Below are positions 48,377 through 58,031 of a DNA stretch of 64,000 nt, piece by piece (the stretch's first letter is position 1; each line of letters opens with the position of its first letter). The DNA lies in contig NZ_CP047048.1 in assembly GCF_030408555.1 (NCBI RefSeq), positions 1,612,001 to 1,676,000 of the forward strand, given 5' to 3'. Below the pieces are notes generated by a model. That model had not been told where the DNA came from and searched no databases. It was given only the letters and a program-made list of their open reading frames with translations. Source of the stretch: Corynebacterium aurimucosum. GTDB lineage: Bacteria > Actinomycetota > Actinomycetes > Mycobacteriales > Mycobacteriaceae. The translations under genes and the position numbers were made by a program.

Positions 48377-49855
48377 CTAAGCGTCCTCACCGGCCACGCG
48401 AAATTCCCTGAGTTCGGCGGCAATAGAGGCGGGCAGGCGAACGTCGACAAGCGTGCCCTGACCCGTGTACTCCTCACTGCGCACGGTGCCCTGGGTATGG
48501 ATGCGATCGACCACGTCCCCGCGGGTAAACGGCACGAGCAGCTGCACGTGCTCGTCTTGGGAATTGAGGAACAGCTCCACACGCGCAGTGAGCTCATCGA
48601 TGCCCTCCCTCGTCTTGGCGGAGACATAGACGACATTGTCGCGGTCGAGGGCGTGGCGCAGCTCCGCGAGTACCAGGGGGTCAGCCTGGTCAATCTTATT
48701 AATGACGATAATCTCCGGCGGGGCTTCCTCACCGGTGTCCTTCACAATGTCATAGATGACCTTGTTGACCGCTTCAATCTGCTTGAGCGGGAAAGGATCA
48801 GAGCCGTCCACCACATGAAGCATCAAGTCCGCTGCGAGGACTTCCTCCAAGGTGGATTTGAAGGCTTCCACCAGCTGCGTCGGCAGGTGGCGCACAAAGC
48901 CGACGGTATCGGTGAAGACGACCTGACGGCCATCAGCCAGCTCGGCGCGGCGCGTAGTGGGATCCAAGGTAGCGAACAGCGCGTCCTCCACCAGCACGCC
49001 AGCGCCCGTCATCGCGTTGATGAGCGAAGACTTGCCAGCGTTGGTGTAGCCAGCAATAGCGATCTGCGCAATCGTTGAGGATGCGCGGCGCGAGCGCTTG
49101 ATCTCGCGTTCCGTCTTCATCCCTTTAAGTTCCTTGCGCAGCAGCGCCATCTGCGTGCGGATGCGGCGACGATCCGTCTCAATCTTGGTTTCACCGGGTC
49201 CGCGCAAGCCGACACCGCCGTTGGATCCGGCTCGGCCACCCGCCTGGCGCGAGAGGTTACCGCCCCAACCGCGTGTATGGGTGTAGAGGTACTCCAGCTG
49301 TGCGAGCGAGACTTGGACTTTACCTTCCTTGGACTTGGCGTGCTGCGCGAAGATGTCCAAGATGAGCATGGTGCGGTCGATAACCTTGGTGTTGAGCGCT
49401 CGTTCTAATGCCGTGAGCTGGCCCGGGGTAAGTTCGCCGTCGCATACCACGGTATCCGCGCCGGTGGCAGTCACGATATCCTTGAGCTCTTTCACCTTGC
49501 CGGAACCGATATAGGTTCCAGGATCCGGCTTGTCGCGCTTCTGATACAGGGCTTCGATGACCTCTGCACCCGCGGTCTCCGTCAACGCGACAAGCTCCGC
49601 CATCGTGGCCTCAACCTCGGCCACGGTGCCTTCGGTCCACACGCCCACCAAGATCACTTGCTCAAGGCGGAGCTTGCGGTACTCCACCTCGTAGATGTCG
49701 GTGCTGTCTTCTGAGCGGATTGTGGTCTTACGGTTCACTCGCCGGAAGGCATTGCGCTCCGCGAGGTCGAAATCACCGGTGGACGGCACCTGTGTCATGG
49801 GCGCGGGCTCACCAAAAGCCTGCGCGAGGAGATCATCATGGGTTTCTTGTGTCAT
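48377..49855 (-). CDS. hflX: Ribosome-associated GTPase HflX
   Basis: 492 aa from ATG 49855 (MTQETHDDLL); the frame is open 18 codons further. N-terminal HflX domain (VGVWTEGTVAEVEATMAELVAL, TYIGSGKVKELKDIV), glycine-rich linker GGRAGSNGGVGLRGPGE, and G domain with GYTNAGKSS (G1), TLDPTTR, DTVGFVRHLP (G3) and NKID (G4). Splits stalled or heat-damaged ribosomes. It comes after the dapF-miaA block in the corynebacterial order. Confidence 0.95.
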   Translation of the reverse strand: MTQETHDDLLAQAFGEPAPMTQVPSTGDFDLAERNAFRRVNRKTTIRSEDSTDIYEVEYRKLRLEQVILVGVWTEGTVAEVEATMAELVALTETAGAEVIEALYQKRDKPDPGTYIGSGKVKELKDIVTATGADTVVCDGELTPGQLTALERALNTKVIDRTMLILDIFAQHAKSKEGKVQVSLAQLEYLYTHTRGWGGNLSRQAGGRAGSNGGVGLRGPGETKIETDRRRIRTQMALLRKELKGMKTEREIKRSRRASSTIAQIAIAGYTNAGKSSLINAMTGAGVLVEDALFATLDPTTRRAELADGRQVVFTDTVGFVRHLPTQLVEAFKSTLEEVLAADLMLHVVDGSDPFPLKQIEAVNKVIYDIVKDTGEEAPPEIIVINKIDQADPLVLAELRHALDRDNVVYVSAKTREGIDELTARVELFLNSQDEHVQLLVPFTRGDVVDRIHTQGTVRSEEYTGQGTLVDVRLPASIAAELREFRVAGEDA

Positions 49856-49973
49856 ATGTTTTCTATTCTTGCACGTCACGCCTCTTAACAGGGAATCTCC
49901 GTTGCACACGACCTTGTGCCGATCCCGGCGGCAAGGCTCACCGACAACATTTTTGAGTCATCGCGGCGCCAGA

Positions 49974-49979
49974 TACAAT
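49974..49979 (+). promoter_or_regulatory. -10 element, leaderless start of the Cys-tailed protein
   Basis: TACAAT ends 7 nt before the ATG at 49987, without a ribosome-binding site. Confidence 0.5.
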
Positions 49980-49986
49980 GGGCCGC

Positions 49987-50760
49987 ATGACCGTCAAAGA
50001 GACCACCCACCCAGAGATGCAGGCCATTGGCCTCAACTACGAGCGCTGGCAGGACGCCGTCGAAGCCGCCATTTCCACCAACCAGCTGGCAGTCACCGGG
50101 GAGGTTCGCGGAGGACAACTCATTCAGTTCTCGGATCCTTCCGGGGCGCAACTCAATATCCTTGCCGTCGAACCTTTCGCCACCTTTATCGGCTTCGAGG
50201 GCGTCACCCAAGGATTCGCTCACGTCTCTATGCTCAACGATGTCTTGGCTTACCTGGACATCATCGATCCTTTCGGAAACGTTCTCGCGCAAGCAACGGC
50301 GAACCTGGCGCAGGGCCCGCTCTTGGCAGATGAGGACACCCAGCAGTGGCAACAGGTAGAGCTCACCGCGATGGGCCTCGACGTCACCGCCTTCGACAGC
50401 ACTGAAGCCTACGAAGCCGAGAAGGGTGCCTACCCAGCCACGTTTGAATCCACTGGCGCGGCAATTGTTGCGGCCGGTTCCGGTTCCGAATCCCCCACGC
50501 CGGGCTGCACTTTTTCCGCACGGGTCATGGAATCCGAGTGGCGCCACAACCAGCTCACAGGTAAGCGCTTCATGCACCTCGTCATGGATGGCACCTTCCC
50601 CTTCGATCTGTGTCTGCCGGAGAGCTTTGGTGAGCTGCCACCGAAGGATTCCGTTCTTGCGGGTTCGGCGATGTTGACGGCCTCGATTGCGCTGCCCACC
50701 GGTGGTTGTGGCGGCGAAGGCGGCTGCGCTTGTGGCTCTGGAGGCTGCGGAGGCCACTAA
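49987..50760 (+). CDS. Conserved hypothetical protein with a Cys/Gly-rich C-terminus
   Basis: 257 aa, soluble. Two similar β-rich halves can be seen (TGEVRGGQLIQFSDPSGAQL..., and GCTFSARVMESEWRHNQLTGKRFMHLVMDG), followed by a tail with six Cys in 18 residues (ALPTGGCGGEGG CACGSGGCGGH, spread over the last 23 residues). The tail resembles small metal-binding or SecA-type ends, and could bind zinc or iron. No named family is recognised. It lies between hflX and a small membrane protein, and the latter starts 20 bp after its stop. Confidence 0.65.
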   Translation: MTVKETTHPEMQAIGLNYERWQDAVEAAISTNQLAVTGEVRGGQLIQFSDPSGAQLNILAVEPFATFIGFEGVTQGFAHVSMLNDVLAYLDIIDPFGNVLAQATANLAQGPLLADEDTQQWQQVELTAMGLDVTAFDSTEAYEAEKGAYPATFESTGAAIVAAGSGSESPTPGCTFSARVMESEWRHNQLTGKRFMHLVMDGTFPFDLCLPESFGELPPKDSVLAGSAMLTASIALPTGGCGGEGGCACGSGGCGGH

Positions 50761-50780
50761 GGTCTCGGAGAGTTGTCACC

Positions 50781-51314
50781 ATGATTTTTTCCGCATCTCA
50801 GCGTCGCGGTCTAGCGCTGCTTCTCGCCGCAGTTACCGCTGCGGTGTTGATTGTGACGCTGAAGCTGCCGGGAGTCATCCTCGCTGCTTTCGTCTGCGGC
50901 GCGCTGTGGCTTTTCGCCGATGCCCGCCCCAACGCCTCGGAGCATGCGGCACTGCGGGCTTCCATTGCGCTCACGGTGGAGGACATCACGGGTGTCCTCG
51001 AGGACTATGCCACGTTTGCTACGAGCGATGACGCGGAGTCCTTAGCCGACCGAACATTGCACCGCCCCGCGCTTGTCGACGTCGACTGCGCAAACCCCGT
51101 CATCGAAGCGTTCCACTACGAGATGCATGGTGCGCAACGCTTCTTACGCCGCCTCGATGCGCGGGTGAACTCACCGCACGTTGAAACCAGTGAGCTGGAA
51201 TCCCTGCTTAAAGTGGCCGACGAGCGCGCCGCAGAACTCAAAGAAGCCTGGCTCGCGGCCCGCCGCGCCGCCTTGGCCTTGGGCACCAACTACAAAAAAG
51301 AGGACGGACGCTAA
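50781..51314 (+). CDS. Small membrane protein with C-terminal helical domain
   Basis: 177 aa from ATG 50781 (MIFSASQRRGLALLL). Two adjacent transmembrane helices (about residues 10-50, LALLLAAVTAAVLIVTLKLPGVILAAFVCGALWLF) and a ~120-residue cytosolic helical domain with DRTLHRPALVDVDCANPVIEAFHYEMHGAQRFLRRL. No family is recognised. It is probably co-transcribed with the Cys-tailed protein just upstream. Corynebacteria carry a similar gene beside dapF. Confidence 0.65.
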   Translation: MIFSASQRRGLALLLAAVTAAVLIVTLKLPGVILAAFVCGALWLFADARPNASEHAALRASIALTVEDITGVLEDYATFATSDDAESLADRTLHRPALVDVDCANPVIEAFHYEMHGAQRFLRRLDARVNSPHVETSELESLLKVADERAAELKEAWLAARRAALALGTNYKKEDGR

Positions 51315-51323
51315 ACGCCGTCC
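51293..51323 (-). terminator. Intrinsic terminator of dapF inside the convergent gene
   Basis: GGACGG (51302-51307) and CCGTCC (51318-51323) form a stem. Read leftward it is followed by TCTTTTTTG (51301-51293). The stop codon of the + strand membrane protein lies inside the loop. Confidence 0.6.
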
Positions 51324-51332
51324 CGAAAAGCC

Positions 51333-52169
51333 CTATAGTGAAGTTTCACCAGTTGCCACGATGCGCGAAGGCCCCGTCAGCGTGGAGCCGTCTTCGGTGA
51401 TGTCCACCTCTACCTCGCCGCCCGGAACAATGACGCGGACGTGGCCGGTGACCTGGGAGGCATCGGCAAGCGCGGCGCACGCTGCCGCCACCGTTCCGGT
51501 GCCGCACGAGCGAGTCTCCCCCGAGCCGCGCTCGAAGACGCGCATGTGAATCACACCATCGCGCAAAGGTGTCACCAGCTCTACGTTGACGCCTGCCGGG
51601 AAAAAATCAGTGTCAAAGACAGGCTGCTCAAGGCGCTTTCCAGCCAAGGCCTCTGCGCTAAGCCCCGGGATTACAGCCGCCAAATGGGGGTTTCCCACGT
51701 CCACTCCTAGCCCGGCGAAGCTCTCCCCCGCCATCGCAGCCGTGGAGACACCGAGCACCTGTGCTGGTCCCATCTCCACGCTAACTTCGGCCTCAGTCTC
51801 GCTGAAAGAGTGCACGGTAACCTGCTTGGCGCCGGCGCGCGTGCCCACGGTGAAGGTGTCTTCTTCCACCAACCCACGGGAACGGACCCAATGCGCGAAG
51901 ACGCGGGTGCCGTTGCCACACATTTCCGCCACGGAGCCATCCGCGTTGCGGTAGTCCATGAACCAGTCATCGGCGTTAATACCCGGCGCGAGCTCATCGA
52001 TTTCTCCAGAAGCGAGCAGTTCACCAGCGCGGATGACGCGCAGTACACCGTCGGCGCCGATTCCGGCTCGACGGTCACACAGTGCCGCCACCTTTTCCGG
52101 CGGTAGCGGCTCGGTTCCCTCCACAATGACGAAATCGTTCTCAGTTCCGTGGCCTTTAGCAAAGTTCAT
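51333..52169 (-). CDS. dapF: Diaminopimelate epimerase
   Basis: 278 aa. Converts LL- to meso-diaminopimelate for peptidoglycan and lysine. The two catalytic cysteines are Cys84 ([13 protein letters not shown]) and Cys222 ([13 protein letters not shown]). TAGACT (52178-52183 on the - strand) ends 8 nt before the ATG and overlaps the end of miaA, so dapF may have its own leaderless promoter within the miaA-dapF block. Confidence 0.97.
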   Translation of the reverse strand: MNFAKGHGTENDFVIVEGTEPLPPEKVAALCDRRAGIGADGVLRVIRAGELLASGEIDELAPGINADDWFMDYRNADGSVAEMCGNGTRVFAHWVRSRGLVEEDTFTVGTRAGAKQVTVHSFSETEAEVSVEMGPAQVLGVSTAAMAGESFAGLGVDVGNPHLAAVIPGLSAEALAGKRLEQPVFDTDFFPAGVNVELVTPLRDGVIHMRVFERGSGETRSCGTGTVAAACAALADASQVTGHVRVIVPGGEVEVDITEDGSTLTGPSRIVATGETSL

Positions 52170-52180
52170 AGCTGTAGAGT

Positions 52181-53107
52181 CTAACGCCCTTCGAGGACAC
52201 GCAAAGCCTGCGTGGTCGTGTCAGCCGCGGCATCCAACCAGTGGATCCGTTTATCGCGGTTGAACCAGGCGCGCTGGCGGCGCACATAGCGGCGGGTTCC
52301 GGTGATAGTGCGCTCCACTGCCTCCTCCCATGTCAGCTCTCCGCGCTGTGCTTGGAGAACTTGGGCATAGCCAATCGCCCGCCCGGCTGTGGACTCAGCC
52401 TTCAAGCCGCGGATTTGGAGGCTCTCCACTTCCTCCACCAGCCCCTTGTCGAACATGAGGCGGCTACGCAGCTCGATGCGCGGGTTCAACCAGCTGGCTT
52501 CCGTGCGCAACCCGAGGATTCTCGTGCCCCACCGGGGCGGGGCGTTCTTCGGTGGCTGGCTGGCTTTGAAAGGCTTGCCTGTAAGCTCGATGACTTCCAG
52601 CGCGCGCACGGTACGGCGCGGGTCCTTATCTTCAATGATGGCCGCGGCTGCCGGGTCCACGCTGGCAAGCTCTGCGTGCAAGGCATCGGTACCAATCTCT
52701 TGGCGCCGGGCTTCCCAGCGAGCGCGCACCTGCGGATCAGTGGGCGGGAATTGCCAATCATCCACGAGTGATTGGACATAAAGCATGGAGCCGCCCACCA
52801 AGATCGGAGTCTTGCCACGCGCTCGAATACTCTCGATATCCGCGATGGCAGCGGACTGATAGCGTGCTACCGACGCCGTTTCCGTCACGTCCCACACATC
52901 GAGCTGATGGTGTGGGATACCTTCGCGTTCCTCCATCGTTAGCTTGGCGGTGCCGATGTCCATGCCACGGTAGAGCTGCATCGAATCAACGTTGACAACT
53001 TCCCCGTCAAGCTCGTGTGCAAGAGCTACGCCGAGAGCCGACTTTCCGGAGGCCGTCGGGCCAACCACTGCAATGGGGGTTGGTGCGTGCGGGTGAGTAT
53101 GAGTCAT
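52181..53107 (-). CDS. miaA: tRNA dimethylallyltransferase
   Basis: 308 aa from ATG 53107. Adds an isopentenyl group to A37 of tRNAs reading UNN codons. P-loop [17 protein letters not shown] (about residue 14), [15 protein letters not shown] (substrate Asp), [12 protein letters not shown] and R-rich [15 protein letters not shown]. MiaB, further upstream in this window, adds the methylthio group to the same base. The ATG overlaps the preceding stop (TGATG). Confidence 0.97.
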   Translation of the reverse strand: MTHTHPHAPTPIAVVGPTASGKSALGVALAHELDGEVVNVDSMQLYRGMDIGTAKLTMEEREGIPHHQLDVWDVTETASVARYQSAAIADIESIRARGKTPILVGGSMLYVQSLVDDWQFPPTDPQVRARWEARRQEIGTDALHAELASVDPAAAAIIEDKDPRRTVRALEVIELTGKPFKASQPPKNAPPRWGTRILGLRTEASWLNPRIELRSRLMFDKGLVEEVESLQIRGLKAESTAGRAIGYAQVLQAQRGELTWEEAVERTITGTRRYVRRQRAWFNRDKRIHWLDAAADTTTQALRVLEGR

Positions 53108-53742
53108 CAGCACTGCCACCCCGCCACATAGCGCCCTACCCCGAGGGTTGAATCCGCTGCCCGAAGCTCCGCGTGCCGTGGGTGCACGCCTGCCAGCTGT
53201 GCCCAGAGGTTCGTCTCGAGCACACCTGCGGACCGCAGACGTGCCTCGTCGCAGTGTGCTTCCCCGCCGGCAAGAACGCTTTCGCACCACAGGTGGGCAT
53301 CCCGTGCGCCGTCGACGAGGGCTAGTGGCGCGCGTTTGGTCAGGCCTGCTGAGCCATCAACACAGACAACGGTCAGGCGGGCGGGACGGACCTCACCGAG
53401 TTCAGCGCGGGAATCTTCCACCACGAAGCCTGGTTCATCGGGTGTGTGGGCAAGCGCGCGACAAAGCACGTAGCGGGCCATGATTTCTGGCAGAAAGTTG
53501 CCTCCGCCGACGTCGACCTGCGGCGCTCCCCATGCTCGCAAGCTTCCCGTATGCTCGGTGCTCCACCGAGTATCACGCGATCCCACGATATCTACCTTGA
53601 GAGGGCCTCCGCCGCTTATGCGTGCGGCATCGCGAGCGAGCTCGCAGGCCGCGCCGAGCAGCGCGCGCGAAGCGTCATCGCCGGGAGAGAGTTCTTCCGC
53701 CAGAGCCGGGGAGGCTGGCATAACCATGAGATTCTGCATCAA
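53107..53742 (-). CDS. Conserved hypothetical protein, LigB-like (Rv2728c type)
   Basis: 211 aa. Ala-rich soluble protein that matches in position and general pattern the mycobacterial Rv2728c next to miaA. Its class III extradiol-dioxygenase-like fold is suggested by a start [43 protein letters not shown] and a [12 protein letters not shown] end. The usual metal-binding His residues are not evident, so it is unlikely to be an active dioxygenase. It is coupled to miaA through a 1-nt overlap. Confidence 0.6.
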   Translation of the reverse strand: MMQNLMVMPASPALAEELSPGDDASRALLGAACELARDAARISGGGPLKVDIVGSRDTRWSTEHTGSLRAWGAPQVDVGGGNFLPEIMARYVLCRALAHTPDEPGFVVEDSRAELGEVRPARLTVVCVDGSAGLTKRAPLALVDGARDAHLWCESVLAGGEAHCDEARLRSAGVLETNLWAQLAGVHPRHAELRAADSTLGVGRYVAGWQC

Positions 53743-53870
53743 CTCCCATCCTATAAGGTTTGTTTTTCGGGGTTAACACGCGGCTGCACGGCGGAAACGG
53801 TAGTGTTGTGTCACATAAGTTTTGGCAGCCGTGTCGCGCGGCGCGATAGTACCGAAGGTGGTTTCCTACC

Positions 53871-55187
53871 ATGTCCGCTATTCCTTCTCCTGGAGCCATG
53901 CCCCGCAAGGGCGCTCGTCCCGGCCCGTCGGCTTCCGCCCCCGCCGCACGACCGGTGCAGCCGGCAAAGAATGATCCCGCTAAATGGGGCCGCGTTGATG
54001 CTGATGGTTCGGTCTTTGTGAAGTCGCCCGAAGGTGAACGCAAGATCGGCGAATGGCAGGCAGGCACCCCAGAAGAAGGCTTGGCGCACTTTGGCGCCCG
54101 CTACGACGATCTGTCTACCGAAATCGAGCTGCTGGAATCCCGCCTGCAGGCGCATCCGGACGATGCAGCGTCGATCAAATCAACCGCGGCAGAGCTCCGG
54201 GACTCCCTGCCCACGCAGGCAGTGATTGGTGATATTGCCGCCTTGGACAAGCGCCTGAGCACCGTCATTGAGCATTCCGTGGAGGCCGGCGAGCAGGCGC
54301 AGGCTAACAAGGCTCGCCGCCGCGAAGAGGCAATCGCCAAGAAGGAAAAGCTGGCGGCCGAGGCCGAGGACATCGCCGCCAACTCGACGGAGTGGAAGGC
54401 CGCCGGCGACCGCATTCGCGCCATCCTCGAGGAGTGGAAGCAGATTCGTGGCATCGACCGTCAGACGGATGATGCACTGTGGAAGCGCTATTCCCGCGCC
54501 CGCGATTCCTTTAACCGTCGTCGGGGCTCGCATTTCGCCGAGCTCGATCGCAACCGCGCTGCAGCCCGCGCCAAGAAGGAAGAGCTAGTGGAGCGCGCGG
54601 AGGCTATTAAGGAATCCACCAACTGGGGTGAAACGGCGCGTGCTTACCGTGACCTCATGACGGAGTGGAAGGCCGCTGGCCGCGCTCCCCGCGAGATCGA
54701 CGATAAACTCTGGGCCCGCTTCCGTGCCGCGCAGGACCACTTCTTCAACGCCCGCAACGCGGTCAACGACGAACGGGATAAGCAATTCGCAGAAAACGCC
54801 GCCGCCAAGGACGCGCTCATTGCGGAATATGACTCCCAGATTGATCCATCCAAGTCCATCGACGCTGCAAAGGCCAAGCTGCGGGAGCTGCAGGAAAAGT
54901 GGGAAGAGATTGGTTTCGTCCCGCGCAAGCAGGTGCGCGAATACGAGTCTAAGATCTCGGCTTTGGAAAAGCGCGTGAGCGACGCCGAGGATTCACAATG
55001 GCGCCGGACGGACCCAGAGGCCCAAGCCCGCGTGGCCCAGTTCCAAGCCAAGGTGGATGAATTCACTGCACAGGCGGAGGCCGCAGACGCCAAGGGCAAT
55101 GCCAAAAAGGCAGAGGAACTGCGCGCCCAGGCGCAGCAATGGCAGGAGTTCGCGGATGCCGCTGCGGCTGCTGTCAACGATAAGTAG
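53871..55187 (+). CDS. DUF349 coiled-coil protein
   Basis: 438 aa, AAGG before the ATG. A Pro/Ala-rich start (residues 1-35) is followed by WGRVDADGSVFV and at least four DUF349 helical repeats (for example WKQIRGIDRQTDDALWKRYSRARDSF and WKAAGRAPREIDDKLWARFRAAQDHF) and a coiled tail (QAKVDEFTAQAEAAD). Eukaryotic or other bacterial members are reported around nucleic acids or division, but no role is settled. Gene order here is as in other corynebacteria. Confidence 0.88.
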   Translation: MSAIPSPGAMPRKGARPGPSASAPAARPVQPAKNDPAKWGRVDADGSVFVKSPEGERKIGEWQAGTPEEGLAHFGARYDDLSTEIELLESRLQAHPDDAASIKSTAAELRDSLPTQAVIGDIAALDKRLSTVIEHSVEAGEQAQANKARRREEAIAKKEKLAAEAEDIAANSTEWKAAGDRIRAILEEWKQIRGIDRQTDDALWKRYSRARDSFNRRRGSHFAELDRNRAAARAKKEELVERAEAIKESTNWGETARAYRDLMTEWKAAGRAPREIDDKLWARFRAAQDHFFNARNAVNDERDKQFAENAAAKDALIAEYDSQIDPSKSIDAAKAKLRELQEKWEEIGFVPRKQVREYESKISALEKRVSDAEDSQWRRTDPEAQARVAQFQAKVDEFTAQAEAADAKGNAKKAEELRAQAQQWQEFADAAAAAVNDK

Positions 55188-55202
55188 CGGCTCCCAGTCT
55201 GA

Positions 55203-56279
55203 GTGTTCGTTCAGATAGTCGCCCCGCCGGGCTCGGCACACGCTGAGCCGGCGGATTGCCTCCGCAGCTTTGTCTTCGACGCTAACCTTGCCGCACAGGA
55301 AGCCAGCGGTGATCCCGCGGCCAGTGGCTCTCCACGCCGTGTGCTCCAGCGCTTGCAAGGCTCCGCAGAGTCCGTGACTTACCTTTTCGGGCTCACTACC
55401 GCTGCTATGGGCACTGCAGGAGAACTGGGGCTGCCGGTCATTTCAGCAGCCGAGCCCAGCCCAGAAATCGACTTCGACGGTTTCATCCATATCTCACTTC
55501 CTCTCTTGGAGGAAACGGACAACGCCGATATCGAATGCGTCCTCGCCGCGGATCTCTTGCCCTTGCCTGGGGAGGAACTAGAGCCAGAGGCTCTCGACGT
55601 TACGCGAGCCCTCGCCCGCGAGGCACTCCGGCTTACCCGCCAACTGGGCCGCAAGAATGCCCAGGTTGGCATGCTGTATCCGCCGGACGCGGACCATACC
55701 TACGATCCGATGTCGCAGGCCTACCTCGAACTGGGGTTTCGCCAGAAGCACGCCGAGCGTCAGATGTACGTCGACATCCAGCCCACTGCCCCAGTGCTCG
55801 GTGCGCAGGTGTGGCCGGACTATGACATCCCGAAAGAGCTTCTGGATGATGTCCTCCGCTTGCTCACCATTGCCTCCGCCGACGCCGTGTACGGTGACTT
55901 GAGCGTTGAGCCCATCGTGTGGACGCGGCAGCGCCTCAACGAAGCTTACGCCCGGCTACGCTCCCGGAAGGCTCACACGTTGCTCGTCGGCATTCTCGAG
56001 CGCGGTCGAGTCGTCGCACTCACGGAGCTGTCGCGCCACGGCGATGCAGACCCCGAAGTGTGCGAGTGGACTCTCACAGTCACCGACCGCGCCTACCGCC
56101 GGCGCGGACTGGCCACGCGCGCCAAGCAGCATGCTCAGTACGCGGTGACGCACCACTGGCCCACCGTTCGCCGGGCGTACTGTTCTGTGGCCCAAGCTGA
56201 TCCAGCGATGAATGCGCTCTATGCGCGCCTCGGCGCGCATATCATCTCCGCCAGCAGCGCCTACGAGCTCACCGTGTAG
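55203..56279 (+). CDS. Two-domain GNAT-type acetyltransferase
   Basis: 358 aa from GTG 55203. Residues 1-180 are a degenerate N-terminal GNAT-like half (DADIECVLAADLLPLPGEELEPE). The second half is a clear GNAT domain with LVGILERGRVVALTELSRHG and the acetyl-CoA-binding motif YRRRGLATRAKQHAQ, then a C-terminal NALYARLGAHII segment. Such tandem GNATs resemble mycothiol synthase MshD, but this gene does not match the mshD position. The substrate is unknown. The 3' end overlaps the convergent OYE gene by 19 bp. Confidence 0.8.
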   Translation: MFVQIVAPPGSAHAEPADCLRSFVFDANLAAQEASGDPAASGSPRRVLQRLQGSAESVTYLFGLTTAAMGTAGELGLPVISAAEPSPEIDFDGFIHISLPLLEETDNADIECVLAADLLPLPGEELEPEALDVTRALAREALRLTRQLGRKNAQVGMLYPPDADHTYDPMSQAYLELGFRQKHAERQMYVDIQPTAPVLGAQVWPDYDIPKELLDDVLRLLTIASADAVYGDLSVEPIVWTRQRLNEAYARLRSRKAHTLLVGILERGRVVALTELSRHGDADPEVCEWTLTVTDRAYRRRGLATRAKQHAQYAVTHHWPTVRRAYCSVAQADPAMNALYARLGAHIISASSAYELTV

Positions 56280-57349
56280 AGCGGATAATCGGTGTAGCCG
56301 CGCTCCCCACCTGTGTAAAACGTTCCTTCGTCCGGCGCGGTGATTGGAAGCTGCTCCTGCCAGCGGCGAACGAGGTCCGGGTTCGAGATGGCCAAGCGGC
56401 CCACGGCCACCGCATCACCATGCTGAACCAGCTCCTCGGCTTCGGCACGCTGGGTGACCTGGACAAATCCCGAATTCAGGATGACGCGGGTGCGCCCGTT
56501 AGCGCGTGCAAGGGTGCTCAGCTCAGTAATGAGCTCACCGGTAGGCTCTGCGTGGAGGAAGGAAACATAGGCCAGACCGAGGTCTTCACTTGCACGGAGC
56601 AGCCCTCCATACGTGGCAAGCACATCCGCGGCGTCAGTTTCCTCGATGCCCTGAATATTGTGTTGTGGCGACAGCCGCAGTGCGAGACGGTCTGCACCGA
56701 TCTCCTCGGCCACAGCACGGAGGATTTCCTCCACGAGGCGATAGCGATTCTCTGGGTTTCCACCATAAGCATCCTCTCGGTGATTGGAGCTCGGGGAAAG
56801 GAATTGATGCAGAAGGTAGCCATTGGCGCCATGGATCTCTACGCCATCCATCCCTGCGTCGATGGCGTTGCGAGCGGCCTGACGGAACTCTCCGATGATG
56901 CGAGGTAGCTCTTCAACGTCGAGGGCTCGGGGAACCGGACACTCTTTGCGGGACTCAAAATCTCTGACCGCAGTCCCAGAGGCCACTGCGGAGGGCGCTA
57001 CCGGCTGTGCCCCTTCGAGGAGACTGGCATGAGACAGGCGCCCGCCATTCATTACCTGCATGAAAATGCGCCCGCCGGCCTCATGGACGGACTCCGTCAC
57101 GCGACGCCACCCGGCAATCTGCTCTGGAGTTTCGACACCGGGCTGGCCAGGAAAGGCGCGGCTCGTCATCGAGGGGAATACGCCCTCTGTCACGATAAGG
57201 CCCATGGAAGCGCGCTGCGTGTAGTACGTCTCGTGCACATGTGTGGGGACACCGTCACGGCCTGCCCGTGAGCGGGTCAAAGCTGCCATGGTCACGCGGT
57301 TTGGCAGGGTTAGTCGTCCCAATTCAAGTGAGTCGAAGAGTGTAGTCAT
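56261..57349 (-). CDS. NADH:flavin oxidoreductase, Old Yellow Enzyme family
   Basis: 362 aa from ATG 57349 (MTTLFDSLELGRL), with GGAG 3 nt before the start and a TACTAT -10 upstream. An FMN-binding TIM barrel: NRVTMAALTRSRAG, the substrate-binding pair in IHGANGYLLHQF (His and Asn), HREDAYGG and the phosphate-binding end VAVGRLAISNPDLVRRW. Reduces activated C=C bonds with NAD(P)H, often in xenobiotic or oxidative-stress response. The physiological substrate is unknown. The upstream open frame of 60 codons is not likely to be coding. Confidence 0.93.
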   Translation of the reverse strand: MTTLFDSLELGRLTLPNRVTMAALTRSRAGRDGVPTHVHETYYTQRASMGLIVTEGVFPSMTSRAFPGQPGVETPEQIAGWRRVTESVHEAGGRIFMQVMNGGRLSHASLLEGAQPVAPSAVASGTAVRDFESRKECPVPRALDVEELPRIIGEFRQAARNAIDAGMDGVEIHGANGYLLHQFLSPSSNHREDAYGGNPENRYRLVEEILRAVAEEIGADRLALRLSPQHNIQGIEETDAADVLATYGGLLRASEDLGLAYVSFLHAEPTGELITELSTLARANGRTRVILNSGFVQVTQRAEAEELVQHGDAVAVGRLAISNPDLVRRWQEQLPITAPDEGTFYTGGERGYTDYPLYTVSS

Positions 57350-57377
57350 GCACTCCACAACACGATAGTAGGAGTGC

Positions 57378-58010
57378 TTATTCCTCGCCCTGCTGACGGC
57401 GGTGGCGTGAGGCGGCGCGTGAGCGGCGGTCGTCGATAAGCAGCGGGTTCTGCTCCGCTGGCAGCTCAGTCGCGGCTTCGTTTTGCAAGACACCCACGTG
57501 GTCAAGCTGCCCCGAGACTTCACGGACACGCTCAGCGGCGGCTAGCTGCTCAGGGCTGCGGCGCAACGCAACTTGGCAGTACACAAGAAAGGCCACCAAC
57601 GTCGAGATAGCAACCGCGTACATGCCGATGGAAGCACCCTCAGCGGCGCCGCCGCGGTACCAGAAGCCCCATAAGTTGACGAAAAAGGAGATGGTCACCA
57701 TCATCCATGCGGCGAGAGCTACAGACGTCCGCCGCGTGAGGAGTGTGGCCGTGGTCAGAATACCCACGCCACCCAACGCTAGCCAGGCGCTGACGGTCTC
57801 CATAAGCGAGATCCGGACTCCCTCAACGGTTCCTCCGACGAAGAGCGCTTCCCATCCGCGAGCCTCGCCAGCATAAGGAAGCACCAGGTACGCTACCCAC
57901 GCCAGGACGGATACGATGAGCGCGTATTTGTGCTTTCCCAGTTCAATGGTCCTCGCTGCACGCTTCTCTGCCGCGACGGCGTCGCGCACCTGCTTCAAGT
58001 CATCACCCAT
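57378..58010 (-). CDS. Conserved membrane protein (Rv2732c type)
   Basis: 210 aa. A helical charged start (MGDDLKQVRDAVAAEKRAARTIELGKHKYAL), four transmembrane helices (about residues 30-150), and a basic C-terminal tail (RRSRAASRHRRQQGEE). It lies beside miaB, where mycobacteria carry the unknown membrane protein Rv2732c. Function unknown. miaB begins upstream with its stop 22 bp before this start. Confidence 0.8.
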   Translation of the reverse strand: MGDDLKQVRDAVAAEKRAARTIELGKHKYALIVSVLAWVAYLVLPYAGEARGWEALFVGGTVEGVRISLMETVSAWLALGGVGILTTATLLTRRTSVALAAWMMVTISFFVNLWGFWYRGGAAEGASIGMYAVAISTLVAFLVYCQVALRRSPEQLAAAERVREVSGQLDHVGVLQNEAATELPAEQNPLLIDDRRSRAASRHRRQQGEE

Positions 58011-58031
58011 AGGACCGGAGCCTACTCTCTT

